Origin: CAZAMT01 sp964486145
GTDB taxonomy: Bacteria > Bacteroidota > Bacteroidia > Bacteroidales > JAAAOM01
Reading direction: 5' to 3'
Assembly (NCBI GenBank): GCA_964486145.1
Contig: CAZAMT010000192.1
Coordinates: forward strand, 1 to 7,863
Length of the DNA stretch: 7,863 nt
Shown: piece after piece, positions 1 through 7,671 of the stretch
How the letters are laid out: every line of letters starts with the position of its first letter
Position numbering within the stretch: position 1 is the stretch's first letter
Made by a program: the position numbers and the translations under genes
Notes under the pieces: generated by a model
The model's database searches: none
Told to the model about the DNA's origin: nothing
What the model saw: the letters and a program-made list of their open reading frames with translations, nothing else

Positions 1-28
1 TAATATTTAATGTATATAACTTATTGAT

Positions 29-47
29 AAAGGGGCACTTCCGCTTT
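29..47 (-). terminator. weak candidate hairpin downstream of pckA
   Basis: Just past the pckA stop codon a short imperfect hairpin can be drawn: AAAG G GG, loop CACTT, CC G CTTT, with one mismatch in the stem. On the pckA strand it is followed by only a short T run before ATCAATAAG. The position suits a transcription terminator, but the stem is short and interrupted, so this is a weak call. The window ends 28 bases further on, so a stronger terminator may lie outside it. Confidence 0.25.
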
Positions 48-54
48 TAAACCC

Positions 55-1686
55 TTATATCACCGGTCCTGCTGAGATAAGTGATTTACCTTCGTCAGTA
101 TCAGTATATTGAACAAAATTATTGATAAACAACGAAGCCAACTCTTTTGCTTTTGTTTCCCACTCGGAAGTATGGCTGTAAGTATTTCTGGGATCGAGAA
201 TGCTATCATCCACACCTTCAAGACATACCGGTATTTCAAGATTAAAAATCGGAATTTGTTTTGATTTACATTCTTGAATATTTCCACTGAGTATGCTATC
301 AATGATTGTTCTGGTATCTTTAATTGAAATCCTTTTACCTGTACCATTCCAACCAGTGTTAACCAGGTATGCTTTTGCCCCAACAGCTTCCATCCGTTTT
401 ACAAGCTCTTTGGCATATTTGGTCGGGTGCAATGTTAAAAATGCAGCACCAAACCCTGCGGAAAAGGTTGGTTGCGGCGCTGTAACACCTCTCTCAGTGC
501 CTGCCAGCTTTGCAGTGAACCCTGATAAAAAGTGATATTTGGTTTGTTCTGCTGTTAGTTTTGATACCGGAGGTATTACTCCAAATGCATCGGCAGTCAG
601 AAATATGACATTTTGCGCGTGACCCGCTTTTGATACTGGTTTAACGATATTCTTTATATGATAAATGGGGTATGAGACTCTGGTATTTTGTGTTACTGAA
701 CCGTCATCGAAATCAATCTTACCATCTTCATCAACAGTTACATTTTCAAGCAATGCATGCTTTTTAATGGCGTTGTAAATATCCGGTTCACTTTCTTTAT
801 CAAGATTAATGGTTTTTGCATAGCATCCGCCTTCGAAGTTAAAGATACCTTCATCATCCCAGCCGTGCTCATCGTCGCCAATCAATTCACGTTTGGGATC
901 TGTTGAAAGGGTTGTTTTACCCGTTCCTGAGAGACCAAAAAAGATTGCAACATCATCATTTTCCTTTCCTTTGTTAGCTGAACAGTGCATAGCAGCTACA
1001 CCACGTAATGGCAGGTAATAATTCATGACAGAGAATATACCCTTTTTCATTTCACCTCCGTACCAACTTCCACCCACAACAGCCATGCCCTCGGTGAGGT
1101 TGAAAGCAACAAAATTTTCAGAATTTAAAGGAACTCCATCGGCGCGTTTCATATTTTTCCAGTCGGGATTGACTGTTTTAGCGGCATTAAACATTACAAA
1201 ATCAGGAGTGAAATTTTCAAGTTCAGCCTGTGAAGGTCTAATAAACATGTTTTTTACAAAATGCGCCTGCCATGCCACTTCCATTATAAAACGCACCTTA
1301 AGCCTGGTATCTTCATTGGCACCGCAATAACCATCAACAACAAAAAGGCGTTTTCCGGAGAGTTGATTCATTCCCAGTTTATAGAAATGTTTCCAGGTAT
1401 CCTGGTCAATCGGTTTGTTGTCGGAAGTCTTTGCCTGTTCAGCCCACCAAACGGTATCTTTCGTTTTATCATCAAGTACAATGTATTTATCCTTTGGTGA
1501 ACGACCAGTAAAAACGCCAGTCATTACATTAACGGCACCCAACTTAGTTACCTGTCCTTTTTCGTAACCTTCCAGCCCGGGCCTGGTTTCTTCTTCAAAT
1601 AGTTGATCATAAGATGGATTATAAATAACCTCCTTAACATCGGAAATACCATACCTGGTTAAATCCTCTGCTTTAAATAAACTCAT
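55..1686 (-). CDS. pckA: ATP-dependent phosphoenolpyruvate carboxykinase
   Basis: This 543-residue cytosolic enzyme converts oxaloacetate and ATP to PEP, CO2 and ADP, the first committed step of gluconeogenesis. In many anaerobic Bacteroidota it can run in reverse as a CO2-fixing, ATP-yielding step toward succinate. The length matches the ATP-type family (E. coli about 540). Visible motifs are the substrate-binding GRSPKDK (Arg62), YGGEMKKG with the metal/substrate lysine pair (214-215), MHCSAN with His234, the P-loop GLSGTGKTTL (251-260), the metal-binding IGDDEHGW (269-276) followed by FNFEGGCYAK, TRVSYPIYHI with Arg336, and NTGWNGTGKR (443-452). All expected catalytic residues are present and the frame is intact. 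The ATG at 1684-1686 gives the usual N terminus. No Shine-Dalgarno is seen and the leader is A/T-rich, as is normal for Bacteroidota. A TAAATTTG box about 50 nt upstream suggests its own promoter. Whether it runs forward or in reverse in this organism cannot be read from sequence. Confidence 0.98.
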   Translation of the reverse strand: MSLFKAEDLTRYGISDVKEVIYNPSYDQLFEEETRPGLEGYEKGQVTKLGAVNVMTGVFTGRSPKDKYIVLDDKTKDTVWWAEQAKTSDNKPIDQDTWKHFYKLGMNQLSGKRLFVVDGYCGANEDTRLKVRFIMEVAWQAHFVKNMFIRPSQAELENFTPDFVMFNAAKTVNPDWKNMKRADGVPLNSENFVAFNLTEGMAVVGGSWYGGEMKKGIFSVMNYYLPLRGVAAMHCSANKGKENDDVAIFFGLSGTGKTTLSTDPKRELIGDDEHGWDDEGIFNFEGGCYAKTINLDKESEPDIYNAIKKHALLENVTVDEDGKIDFDDGSVTQNTRVSYPIYHIKNIVKPVSKAGHAQNVIFLTADAFGVIPPVSKLTAEQTKYHFLSGFTAKLAGTERGVTAPQPTFSAGFGAAFLTLHPTKYAKELVKRMEAVGAKAYLVNTGWNGTGKRISIKDTRTIIDSILSGNIQECKSKQIPIFNLEIPVCLEGVDDSILDPRNTYSHTSEWETKAKELASLFINNFVQYTDTDEGKSLISAGPVI

Positions 1687-1735
1687 ATGCTATATTGTTT
1701 TATTTGGTTAATGTCAAACCTGAAAATGCGAAGGC

Positions 1736-1743
1736 CAAATTTA
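1736..1743 (-). promoter_or_regulatory. candidate Bacteroidota -7 box for pckA
   Basis: On the minus strand the octamer reads TAAATTTG, a full match to the Bacteroidota -7 consensus TAnnTTTG. It lies about 50 nt before the pckA ATG, implying a leader of roughly 45 nt. No TTG lies at the expected 18-21 nt upstream, so the -33 half is missing or degenerate. In AT-rich intergenic DNA this octamer can occur by chance, so confidence is moderate. Confidence 0.45.
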
Positions 1744-1823
1744 AAAAATATTCTGTCGCACTTTTATTATATACCCATTAAATAATTAACTTTTAATGAA
1801 CATAAGTTCACTCAATGGCAGGC

Positions 1824-1844
1824 TAAAATTACCAACTAATTTTA
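1824..1844. other. AT-only inverted repeat after the repeat-protein gene
   Basis: A perfect 7-bp inverted repeat, TAAAATT / AATTTTA, flanks a 7-nt loop (ACCAACT), about 34 nt beyond the stop codon of the repeat-protein gene. The stem has no G-C pair and no T tract follows it on the minus strand, so it is at best a weak terminator or processing hairpin. No better terminator is visible between this gene and pckA, so some read-through into pckA is possible. Confidence 0.25.
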
Positions 1845-1877
1845 AATAAACAAGATAAAACTTAGCAAACAATAAAT

Positions 1878-3587
1878 TTATTCAGAACATTGGTTAATTA
1901 AATGAATAAAGGCTTTTTGGAGTTTTCTGGCTTCTTCAATACCTGCTGCACGTATTTCTATTTCATTTTCAAATCCTTCCGTAGTACCTTCGATAATTTC
2001 TTCGATCAAATCATTTTCACCAATGGTTTCCAAAGAAATAAATATCTCATCATCATCTGCGAAAAATTTTGTTTTATGAACATTGATGTCAATGAGGTTA
2101 AATTTATATATGGCTGTTTCACCTTCCGAAACGTCTGTTACTTCATAGTTAATAACACAATCGTCTTCTCCCGTGGCAGTGATTTTTTGTTTGTAAGCAT
2201 CCTCGCCAATAACCACTTCGCTTAGTGTGGATGCAAGAAAATCAAGAGTTTCAGATTTGGTTGGCGATGGATTGCCTTCGATAAACCCTGTTTCCTGCAT
2301 GTCTTTGCTCATTCTCACAGCCTTCTTGAATGCTTCTACCAGATATCTTGCCTCTTCGATTCCATTGGCCAGAAATTCAAAATCATCATCATATTCATCA
2401 AGTTCCCCGTTTTCCAGTACTTTAATCAAATCTGCTTCCCCGGAGGTTTCAAGGTTAATTACAACCTGACTGCCTTTTGTATCAAAATTTAATCCATTGC
2501 TATTCAGATCAGCAAGATTAAGTGAATATGTAAAAGTTTCTGTTTCATTGACCTCTTCAATTTCAATGGTTACCAGGTATGGTTGATCCTGCTGATAAGT
2601 AAAGCTTTGCCTGAAATTTTCATCTTCAATGGCAACATCTTTTAAATGATTCGAAATAAAATCGTTCAATTTTGACAGGTCACCCGTGTTTTCAATATCG
2701 AATATTTCCTGTGCAGTCATATCTTCTGATTCCTTCACGTAAAACTGAAATGCTTCTACCAGTTTCCTGGCCGGTTCAATACCATCGGTATAAAACATCA
2801 TGCTTTCCTCATACCCGTCTAATTCACCGTTTTCAAAAACTTTAATTAAATCACGGCCACCCCTGGTTGTTGCTTCAATGGTAACAAATGAATCATCTGT
2901 ATCAAATTCAATTTCAGCAGGATTGATATCCGCTGCATTGAGTTCATAAATGATTACCTCACCATCGTTTACATCAGTAACTTCCAGTTTCATCGAAGGA
3001 ACGAATTCGGCATTCACTGAAAACATTTGATCGTAGGTTTGTTCGTTAACCGAAACCTTTGTGATTTCGTTTTTTAAATAATTTGCGGCATCCTCAATGG
3101 AAGGATTCCCGCCCAGCACAAACCCGATGGATTCTTGTTTCTTTTCACATTCTTTCACCAGGTTTCTGAAATCCTCTACAATGCTTCTGGCTTGCTCAAT
3201 GTCTTTGGCATAGAACTCAAAATCATCCACATAACCTTCTACTTCACCGTTTTCGAAGAAGCGTACGAGATCTTTGCCCCCTTTGGTCTCTGTTTCAATG
3301 TAAACGCTGCTTTTACTTGTTTTAAATGCAATCTTGTACTGGTTTATGTCCGCAGCATTGAAAATATACTCTAACTGTTCCTCGTCTTCAATGTTATGCA
3401 CCGATAATTTGCATATACATTCATCATCCTCCAGCAGAAATGATTGTTCCACTATTTCATCTTTGATGGTTACATCCGTTATACTGTTTTTCATGTTTTG
3501 AATTACTGAGGATATATCCTGGCCAACGGTATTTATACTTATTAAAACGGATAAAAGCAGTGGAGATAGAAAACTTCTAATTTTCAT
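1878..3587 (-). CDS. secreted protein of four tandem ~140-residue repeats, function unknown
   Basis: I do not recognise this family. From the ATG at 3585-3587 it is 569 residues. The frame stays open upstream to a TTG at 3614, but the ATG gives an immediate signal peptide: basic MKIR, then a hydrophobic core to about residue 20, and likely cleavage near TVG|QD (mature Gln23). There is no lipobox cysteine, so it is probably periplasmic or exported rather than a lipoprotein. The rest is four copies of one domain, about residues 24-151, 152-291, 292-431 and 432-569. Each copy has a leading helix, several predicted strands, the anchor (A/L)xD(I/L)N at 78, 218, 358 and 498, a DL(I/V) plus ENGE turn (112, 252, 392; altered to IEGT at 532), and a closing helix with (G/D)IExAR at 129, 269, 409 and 549. 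The protein is strongly acidic. No transmembrane segment after the signal, no catalytic motif and no type IX sorting domain is seen. A small PH-like beta domain is a guess from the strand order. Its neighbours are metabolic, with their own promoters, and do not suggest a role. Confidence 0.9.
   Translation of the reverse strand: MKIRSFLSPLLLSVLISINTVGQDISSVIQNMKNSITDVTIKDEIVEQSFLLEDDECICKLSVHNIEDEEQLEYIFNAADINQYKIAFKTSKSSVYIETETKGGKDLVRFFENGEVEGYVDDFEFYAKDIEQARSIVEDFRNLVKECEKKQESIGFVLGGNPSIEDAANYLKNEITKVSVNEQTYDQMFSVNAEFVPSMKLEVTDVNDGEVIIYELNAADINPAEIEFDTDDSFVTIEATTRGGRDLIKVFENGELDGYEESMMFYTDGIEPARKLVEAFQFYVKESEDMTAQEIFDIENTGDLSKLNDFISNHLKDVAIEDENFRQSFTYQQDQPYLVTIEIEEVNETETFTYSLNLADLNSNGLNFDTKGSQVVINLETSGEADLIKVLENGELDEYDDDFEFLANGIEEARYLVEAFKKAVRMSKDMQETGFIEGNPSPTKSETLDFLASTLSEVVIGEDAYKQKITATGEDDCVINYEVTDVSEGETAIYKFNLIDINVHKTKFFADDDEIFISLETIGENDLIEEIIEGTTEGFENEIEIRAAGIEEARKLQKAFIHLINQCSE
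1881..3518 (-). repeat. four in-frame tandem repeats of 420 bp
   Basis: The coding region of the unknown secreted protein is built from four diverged repeats: about 3135-3518 (first, shortened at its front by the signal peptide), 2715-3134, 2295-2714 and 1881-2294. The spacing of every anchor motif is exactly 420 bp. For example, the ENGE-coding stretches begin at matching places near 3250, 2830 and 2410. DNA identity is only moderate, with short shared words such as TGCTTCTACC at 2331 and 2751. The duplications are therefore old and maintained at protein level, unlike a recent tandem amplification. The fourth copy is the most diverged in the ENGE region. Confidence 0.9.
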
Positions 3588-3611
3588 TTTTTGAAGGTAA
3601 TTTGGTTTAAA

Positions 3612-3619
3612 CAAAAATA
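3612..3619 (-). promoter_or_regulatory. candidate Bacteroidota -7 box for the repeat-protein gene
   Basis: On the minus strand this reads TATTTTTG, matching TAnnTTTG, and ends 24 nt before the ATG at 3587, giving a leader of about 18-20 nt. The nearest TTG upstream (3643-3645) is 23 nt away, a little farther than the usual 19-21, so the -33 half is poor. The box overlaps the alternative TTG codon at 3612-3614, which argues that translation starts at the ATG. Confidence 0.45.
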
Positions 3620-3740
3620 ATAAGGCTGAAAATAAATTACATCAAAAAAACACATAAGAGAGAAGAAAGTTTAAAACGTGATTGCTGAATCGCCAAAAAA
3701 GCTACAAAATAAGATGAACAATTTCGGTCTTTACAGGATC

Positions 3741-3772
3741 AAAAAAGGCCATCTGCATTAGATGACCTTTTT
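3741..3772 (-). terminator. rho-independent terminator of ppdK
   Basis: A hairpin lies 24 nt past the ppdK stop: AAAAAGG and CATCT (3742-3754) pair with AGATG and CCTTTTT (3760-3772), with one C/A mismatch and a 5-nt loop GCATT. On the ppdK strand the stem runs into six T residues, the classic intrinsic-terminator form. Because the stem base is A5/T5 it could also work in the other direction, although no plus-strand gene is seen there. It separates ppdK from the repeat-protein gene downstream. Confidence 0.85.
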
Positions 3773-3796
3773 CATAAAATCTATAAATTCAAGTTT

Positions 3797-6505
3797 TTAT
3801 CTCAACGCAGCCTGTGCAGCAGCCAGTCTGGCAATAGGCACTCTGTATGGAGAACAACTTACATAGTTCATACCAACCCTGTGGCAAAATTCAACGGAAG
3901 CAGGTTCACCACCGTGTTCACCACAGATACCTACTTTCAGATCCGGACGGGTTGTTCTTCCTTTTTTGGTTCCCATTTCAACCAGTTGTCCGACACCTTC
4001 CTGGTCCAGAATCTGGAATGGGTCACTTTTCAATAATCCTTTTTTCAGGTATATTGGAAGGAATCTTCCGGCATCATCACGAGAATATCCATATGTCATC
4101 TGTGTAAGGTCGTTGGTGCCAAATGAGAAGAATTCGGCTACATCTGCCATTTGGTCGGCGGTTAATGCTGCCCTTGGAATTTCAATCATTGTTCCAACAA
4201 GGTAATCAATCCTGTCATTTCTTTCTTTAAACACTTGTTCAACAGTTGTGCGAACAATCTCTTCCTGTAGTTTCAATTCGCGTTTGGTACCTGTCAACGG
4301 AATCATGATTTCAGGTAAAGTTTTGACGCCTTCTTTTTTCAGATCCAAACATGATTCGATAATTGCCCTGGCCTGCATTTCAGTTATCTCGGGATACGTA
4401 TTTCCAAGACGGCAACCACGGTGTCCCAGCATTGGGTTAAACTCATGTAAATCTTCTACTTTCTGTTTTACTTTGTCCGGGGAGATACCCATTTCATTAG
4501 CCATTGCTGTTTGGTTTTCTTCCTCGTGCGGCACAAATTCGTGCAGCGGTGGGTCAAGTAAACGAACAGTGACAGGTAATCCGGCCATTGATTCAAACAC
4601 ATCTTTAAAATCCTGGCGCTGAATTGGCAACAGTTTTTCAAGCGCTGTTCTTCTTCCGGCTTCGTCATCTGCAAGGATCATTTCACGCATTCTTACAATT
4701 CGTTCACCTTCAAAGAACATGTGTTCAGTTCGACACAGACCAATTCCTTCAGCACCAAATTTTCGAGCCTGAGTGGCATCCCTCTTGGTTTCTGCATTTG
4801 TCCGAACATTCATTTTTCTATACTTATCAGCCAAAGCCATAACTTCACCAAAGTCACCACTTAATTCCGGATCGATGGTTTTGATTTTACCCTCGTAAAC
4901 TTCACCGGTAGAACCGTTCAATGAAATCCAATCACCTTCTTTGAAGGACTTACCATCAACGGTAAGTGTTCTCTCTTTGTATTTGATCTTAATTCCACCT
5001 GCTCCTGATACACAGCATTTCCCCATACCACGAGCAACAACCGCCGCGTGAGAAGTCATTCCGCCACGCGCAGTAAGAATACCCTTGGCTATATCCATAC
5101 CTTCAAGGTCTTCGGGAGATGTTTCTATTCGAACAAGGATTGATACCGGATATTTGCTTGCTTCATCCGCATGGAATACAATCTGTCCTGTTGCTGCACC
5201 CGGAGATGCCGGCAAACCTTTGGCTATAACATTTGCAGATTTAATAGCTCCCTTTTCAAATACTGGATGTAACAATTCGTCAAGTTTGTTAGGTTCCTGG
5301 CGCAACAGAGCGGTTTTTTCATCGATTTTACCATCACGTAACATATCCATTGCAATTTTCACCATTGCAGCAGCGGTACGTTTACCGTTCCTTGTTTGAA
5401 GCATCCAGAGCTTACCATCCTGAATGGTGAACTCGAGATCCTGCATATCTTTGTAATGGTCTTCAAGGATTTGCTGAACATCGTTTAATTCTTTGTAGGC
5501 TGCAGGCATTGCTTCTTCAAGTGAAGAAAATGTTGAAGCTCTTTCTTCTTCAGAAATTCCGGCGAGTTTTGCCCAACGCAATGAACCTTCTTTGGTAATT
5601 TGTCGGGGAGTACGGGTACCGGCAACAACATCTTCACCCTGTGCATCAATAAGGTATTCACCATTGAAAATATCTTCACCAGTGGCAGCATCGCGCGTAA
5701 AGGCAACACCAGTACCGGAGTTATTTCCCATGTTACCAAACACCATGGCCTGAACATTAACAGCAGTACCCCATTCTTCAGGAATCTGGTTCATGGCACG
5801 ATAATAATTTGCTCTTGGATTCATCCAACTGTCAAAAACTGCATAAACAGCCCCCCAAAGTTGTTCCCATGGATCTGAAGGAAAACCATGACCTGTACGT
5901 CTTTTAACCGCTTCTTTAAATTTGGTTACAAGGCCTTTTAAATCATCAACATCCAAATCGATATCGTTTTCAATTCCTTTTGCCTCTTTCACTTCTTCCA
6001 TAATTTCCTCGAAAGGATCGATATCTTCTTTGGATTCGGGTTTCATTCCCAAAACAACGTCGCCGTACATCTGAACAAAACGTCGATAAGAATCCCACGC
6101 AAAACGTTCATTTCCTGATTTCTTGGCTATGCCAATAACTGAATCGTCATTCATTCCCAGGTTTAATACTGTATCCATCATACCAGGCATTGATACCCTG
6201 GCACCTGAACGCACAGAAACCAATAATGGATTTTCTTTGTCTCCGAATTTCATTCCCATGATCTTTTCAATCTGGGCAACGGCTTTTTCAACATCTCCTT
6301 TTAAAAGTTCTGTTACTTTTTCTTTTCCCTGCTGGTTGTATTCTGTACATGTATCAGTTGTGATGGTAAACCCCGGAGGTACAGGAACCCCGATTCGGTT
6401 CATTTCAGCAAGGTTCGCACCTTTTCCACCAAGTAGATTCTTCATGTCGGCTTTTCCTTCAGCCTGCTTATTACCAAAACTATAAACTCGTTTGACTTGT
6501 GACAT
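3797..6505 (-). CDS. ppdK: pyruvate, phosphate dikinase
   Basis: This 902-residue cytosolic enzyme reversibly converts pyruvate, ATP and Pi to PEP, AMP and PPi. In Bacteroidota it can serve gluconeogenesis or act as a PPi-using pyruvate kinase in glycolysis. Domains in order: an N-terminal ATP-grasp nucleotide-binding region with LLGGKGANLAEM (24-35), GFTITTDTC (45-53) and SVRSGARVSMPGMMDT (97-112); the swivelling phosphohistidine domain with GGMTSHAAVVARG (481-493), His486 being the phosphorylated residue and Thr484 the position targeted by PDRP regulators in plants and some bacteria; and a C-terminal PEP-binding TIM barrel with GLCRTEHMFF (589-598), GTMIEIPRAAL (771-781), FSFGTNDLTQM (793-803) and CGEHGG (861-866), Cys861 being the catalytic acid/base. 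The length is near the family norm (about 875-900) and the frame is intact. The ATG at 6503-6505 has no Shine-Dalgarno but a strong upstream Bacteroidota promoter. The gene ends in an intrinsic terminator, so it is probably monocistronic. No PDRP regulatory-protein gene is in the window. Confidence 0.98.
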   Translation of the reverse strand: MSQVKRVYSFGNKQAEGKADMKNLLGGKGANLAEMNRIGVPVPPGFTITTDTCTEYNQQGKEKVTELLKGDVEKAVAQIEKIMGMKFGDKENPLLVSVRSGARVSMPGMMDTVLNLGMNDDSVIGIAKKSGNERFAWDSYRRFVQMYGDVVLGMKPESKEDIDPFEEIMEEVKEAKGIENDIDLDVDDLKGLVTKFKEAVKRRTGHGFPSDPWEQLWGAVYAVFDSWMNPRANYYRAMNQIPEEWGTAVNVQAMVFGNMGNNSGTGVAFTRDAATGEDIFNGEYLIDAQGEDVVAGTRTPRQITKEGSLRWAKLAGISEEERASTFSSLEEAMPAAYKELNDVQQILEDHYKDMQDLEFTIQDGKLWMLQTRNGKRTAAAMVKIAMDMLRDGKIDEKTALLRQEPNKLDELLHPVFEKGAIKSANVIAKGLPASPGAATGQIVFHADEASKYPVSILVRIETSPEDLEGMDIAKGILTARGGMTSHAAVVARGMGKCCVSGAGGIKIKYKERTLTVDGKSFKEGDWISLNGSTGEVYEGKIKTIDPELSGDFGEVMALADKYRKMNVRTNAETKRDATQARKFGAEGIGLCRTEHMFFEGERIVRMREMILADDEAGRRTALEKLLPIQRQDFKDVFESMAGLPVTVRLLDPPLHEFVPHEEENQTAMANEMGISPDKVKQKVEDLHEFNPMLGHRGCRLGNTYPEITEMQARAIIESCLDLKKEGVKTLPEIMIPLTGTKRELKLQEEIVRTTVEQVFKERNDRIDYLVGTMIEIPRAALTADQMADVAEFFSFGTNDLTQMTYGYSRDDAGRFLPIYLKKGLLKSDPFQILDQEGVGQLVEMGTKKGRTTRPDLKVGICGEHGGEPASVEFCHRVGMNYVSCSPYRVPIARLAAAQAALR

Positions 6506-6558
6506 TGTTTTTATTAATTTATATGTTAATAATTCTTACTATTTTATTAGAAAGTCAA

Positions 6559-6587
6559 CAAAGGTAAAAAAAATCCTGTTTTGGCAA
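6559..6587 (-). promoter_or_regulatory. Bacteroidota-type promoter of ppdK
   Basis: The minus strand has TTG (6585-6587), an 18-nt spacer, then TACCTTTG (6559-6566), an exact TAnnTTTG -7 box with a near-ideal spacing to the -33 element. The predicted transcript start is near 6552, leaving a leader of about 45 nt to the ATG at 6505. It is among the best promoter matches in the window and suits a highly expressed central-metabolism gene. Confidence 0.7.
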
Positions 6588-6644
6588 GGGTTTATATTTA
6601 AGTTATTTGGACGTTTTTTGCACATAGTTTAAAAATATATGACC

Positions 6645-6726
6645 TTCATGTATAACCGTATGAACTGATATTAAAATCATTGTGCAGTTACATGCAAATC
6701 TGCAAGTATAAATTTTAGATTCTAAA
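6645..6726. other. short inverted repeats in the ppdK-xerD gap
   Basis: The 226-bp gap between xerD and ppdK carries the ppdK promoter near its left end. The rest has no open frame worth calling. Three small inverted repeats are visible: TTCAT/ATGAA (6645-6649 and 6660-6664), TGCAG/CTGCA (6683-6687 and 6700-6704), and TTTAGA-T-TCTAAA (6714-6726), the last only 5 bp beyond the xerD stop. None is followed by a good T tract. The last could be a weak xerD terminator. The others may be chance features of AT-rich DNA. Confidence 0.25.
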
Positions 6727-6731
6727 CCAGT

Positions 6732-7640
6732 TTATTTTGACAAAGCCCTGGGGTGATGTTGTAAAATGTTATCCCTCAAATATTCTCGATCCAGGTGGGT
6801 GTATATTTCTGTGGTCAAAATGGATTCGTGACCAAGCATTTCCTGTACTGCTCTCAAATCAGCACCTCCTTCAACAAGATGGGTAGCAAAGGAGTGACGT
6901 AATGTATGCGGACTGATCTTTTTTTTCATACCTGCCCGTTCTGCAAGGGTTTTAACAATTGTAAATATCATGATGCGGGTCAGTTTGTTTCCCCGACGGT
7001 TAAGAAAAACAATATCTTCAGCCTCCTTTTTTACCTGAAGTTGATTTCGGTAATGCTCCATATAATATGTAATTTCTTTCACTGCTTTTGGACTGATGGG
7101 AACCAATCGTTCCTTGTTTCCTTTACCCTCCACCTTTATAAATCCATCTTTGAAATGAGAATTTGATAATTTTAAACTGATAAGTTCGGAAACACGCAAT
7201 CCACAACTATACAGGGTTTCAATAATTGCCTTGTTCCGGTGTCCCTCGGGTTTACTTAAATCAATAGCCGCAACCAGTTTATCAATATCGTATACTGACA
7301 TTACTTCAGGCAGTTTTCGACCAATGCGCGGCCCCTCAATGAGTGAGGTCGGATCGGTTTCAATGTGATCTTCAAGTAACATAAATTTGTAAAAACTCTT
7401 GATACCTGAAATAATTCTTGCCTGAGTACGTTCGCTGACTCCAAGTTCATTCAGCCAGGTAATAAAATCCCGCAATAATTCGTAGTTAACCTGTTCTGGC
7501 TTTGCTTCAAGGTTATGTAACGAAAAAAATTGCAACAACTTTTGCATATCCCTGAGGTACGCATCAACGCTATTCGGAGATAACGACTTTTCGATCAACA
7601 AAAAAGCCTGGTATTCTTTTAATCTTAATTCCCAGTTCAT
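6732..7640 (-). CDS. xerD: site-specific tyrosine recombinase XerD
   Basis: This 302-residue recombinase would act with a XerC-type partner at dif to resolve chromosome dimers at division. An N-terminal SAM-like core-binding domain spans about residues 4-90 (SLSPNSVDAYLRDM start, TQARIISGIKSFYKFM end). The catalytic domain carries the full set: Arg149 in CGLRVSEL, Lys173 in GKGNKERLVPI, His245 and Arg248 in HTLRHSFATHL, His271 in MLGHESILTTEIYTH, and nucleophile Tyr280. These sit one residue away from the E. coli XerD positions. The C-terminal HHPRA is the Xer tail and separates it from phage or integron integrases. The ATG at 7638-7640 gives the normal family length. It is followed by a gap and ppdK's own promoter, so it is probably a single-gene transcript, divergent from the partial gene at the right edge. 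The call as XerD rather than XerC rests on overall likeness; a partner gene is not in the window. Confidence 0.95.
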   Translation of the reverse strand: MNWELRLKEYQAFLLIEKSLSPNSVDAYLRDMQKLLQFFSLHNLEAKPEQVNYELLRDFITWLNELGVSERTQARIISGIKSFYKFMLLEDHIETDPTSLIEGPRIGRKLPEVMSVYDIDKLVAAIDLSKPEGHRNKAIIETLYSCGLRVSELISLKLSNSHFKDGFIKVEGKGNKERLVPISPKAVKEITYYMEHYRNQLQVKKEAEDIVFLNRRGNKLTRIMIFTIVKTLAERAGMKKKISPHTLRHSFATHLVEGGADLRAVQEMLGHESILTTEIYTHLDREYLRDNILQHHPRALSK

Positions 7641-7671
7641 AAAATTTAAACCTAAATTTAATTTACTGAAA

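Noticed and set aside
60..383. Second minus-strand frame of 107 codons inside pckA
   Set aside because: It is a different frame of the same strand within the conserved pckA C-terminal region. Its translation is compositionally odd and lacks motifs.
1881..3518. 420-bp periodicity as a CRISPR array or mobile-element repeat
   Set aside because: The repeats are in-frame, diverged and protein-coding, far too long for CRISPR repeats, and have no inverted termini or transposase.
4248..4622. Plus-strand open frame of 124 codons antisense to ppdK
   Set aside because: It lies wholly inside the conserved PEP-binding domain of ppdK and its translation has no recognisable motif. Long antisense frames are expected opposite a long conserved gene.
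6123..6485. Plus-strand open frame of 120 codons antisense to the start of ppdK
   Set aside because: It overlaps the conserved ATP-grasp region of ppdK completely, and no promoter or family resemblance is seen.
6506..6731. A dif site or small RNA in the xerD-ppdK gap
   Set aside because: No 28-bp dif-like pair of 11-bp arms could be recognised, and the short inverted repeats lack the terminator that would support a small RNA.
6732..7640. Tyrosine recombinase as a phage, integron or conjugative-element integrase
   Set aside because: Length, residue positions matching E. coli XerD and the HHPRA tail mark it as housekeeping Xer. No attachment-site repeats, tRNA or cargo genes are nearby.
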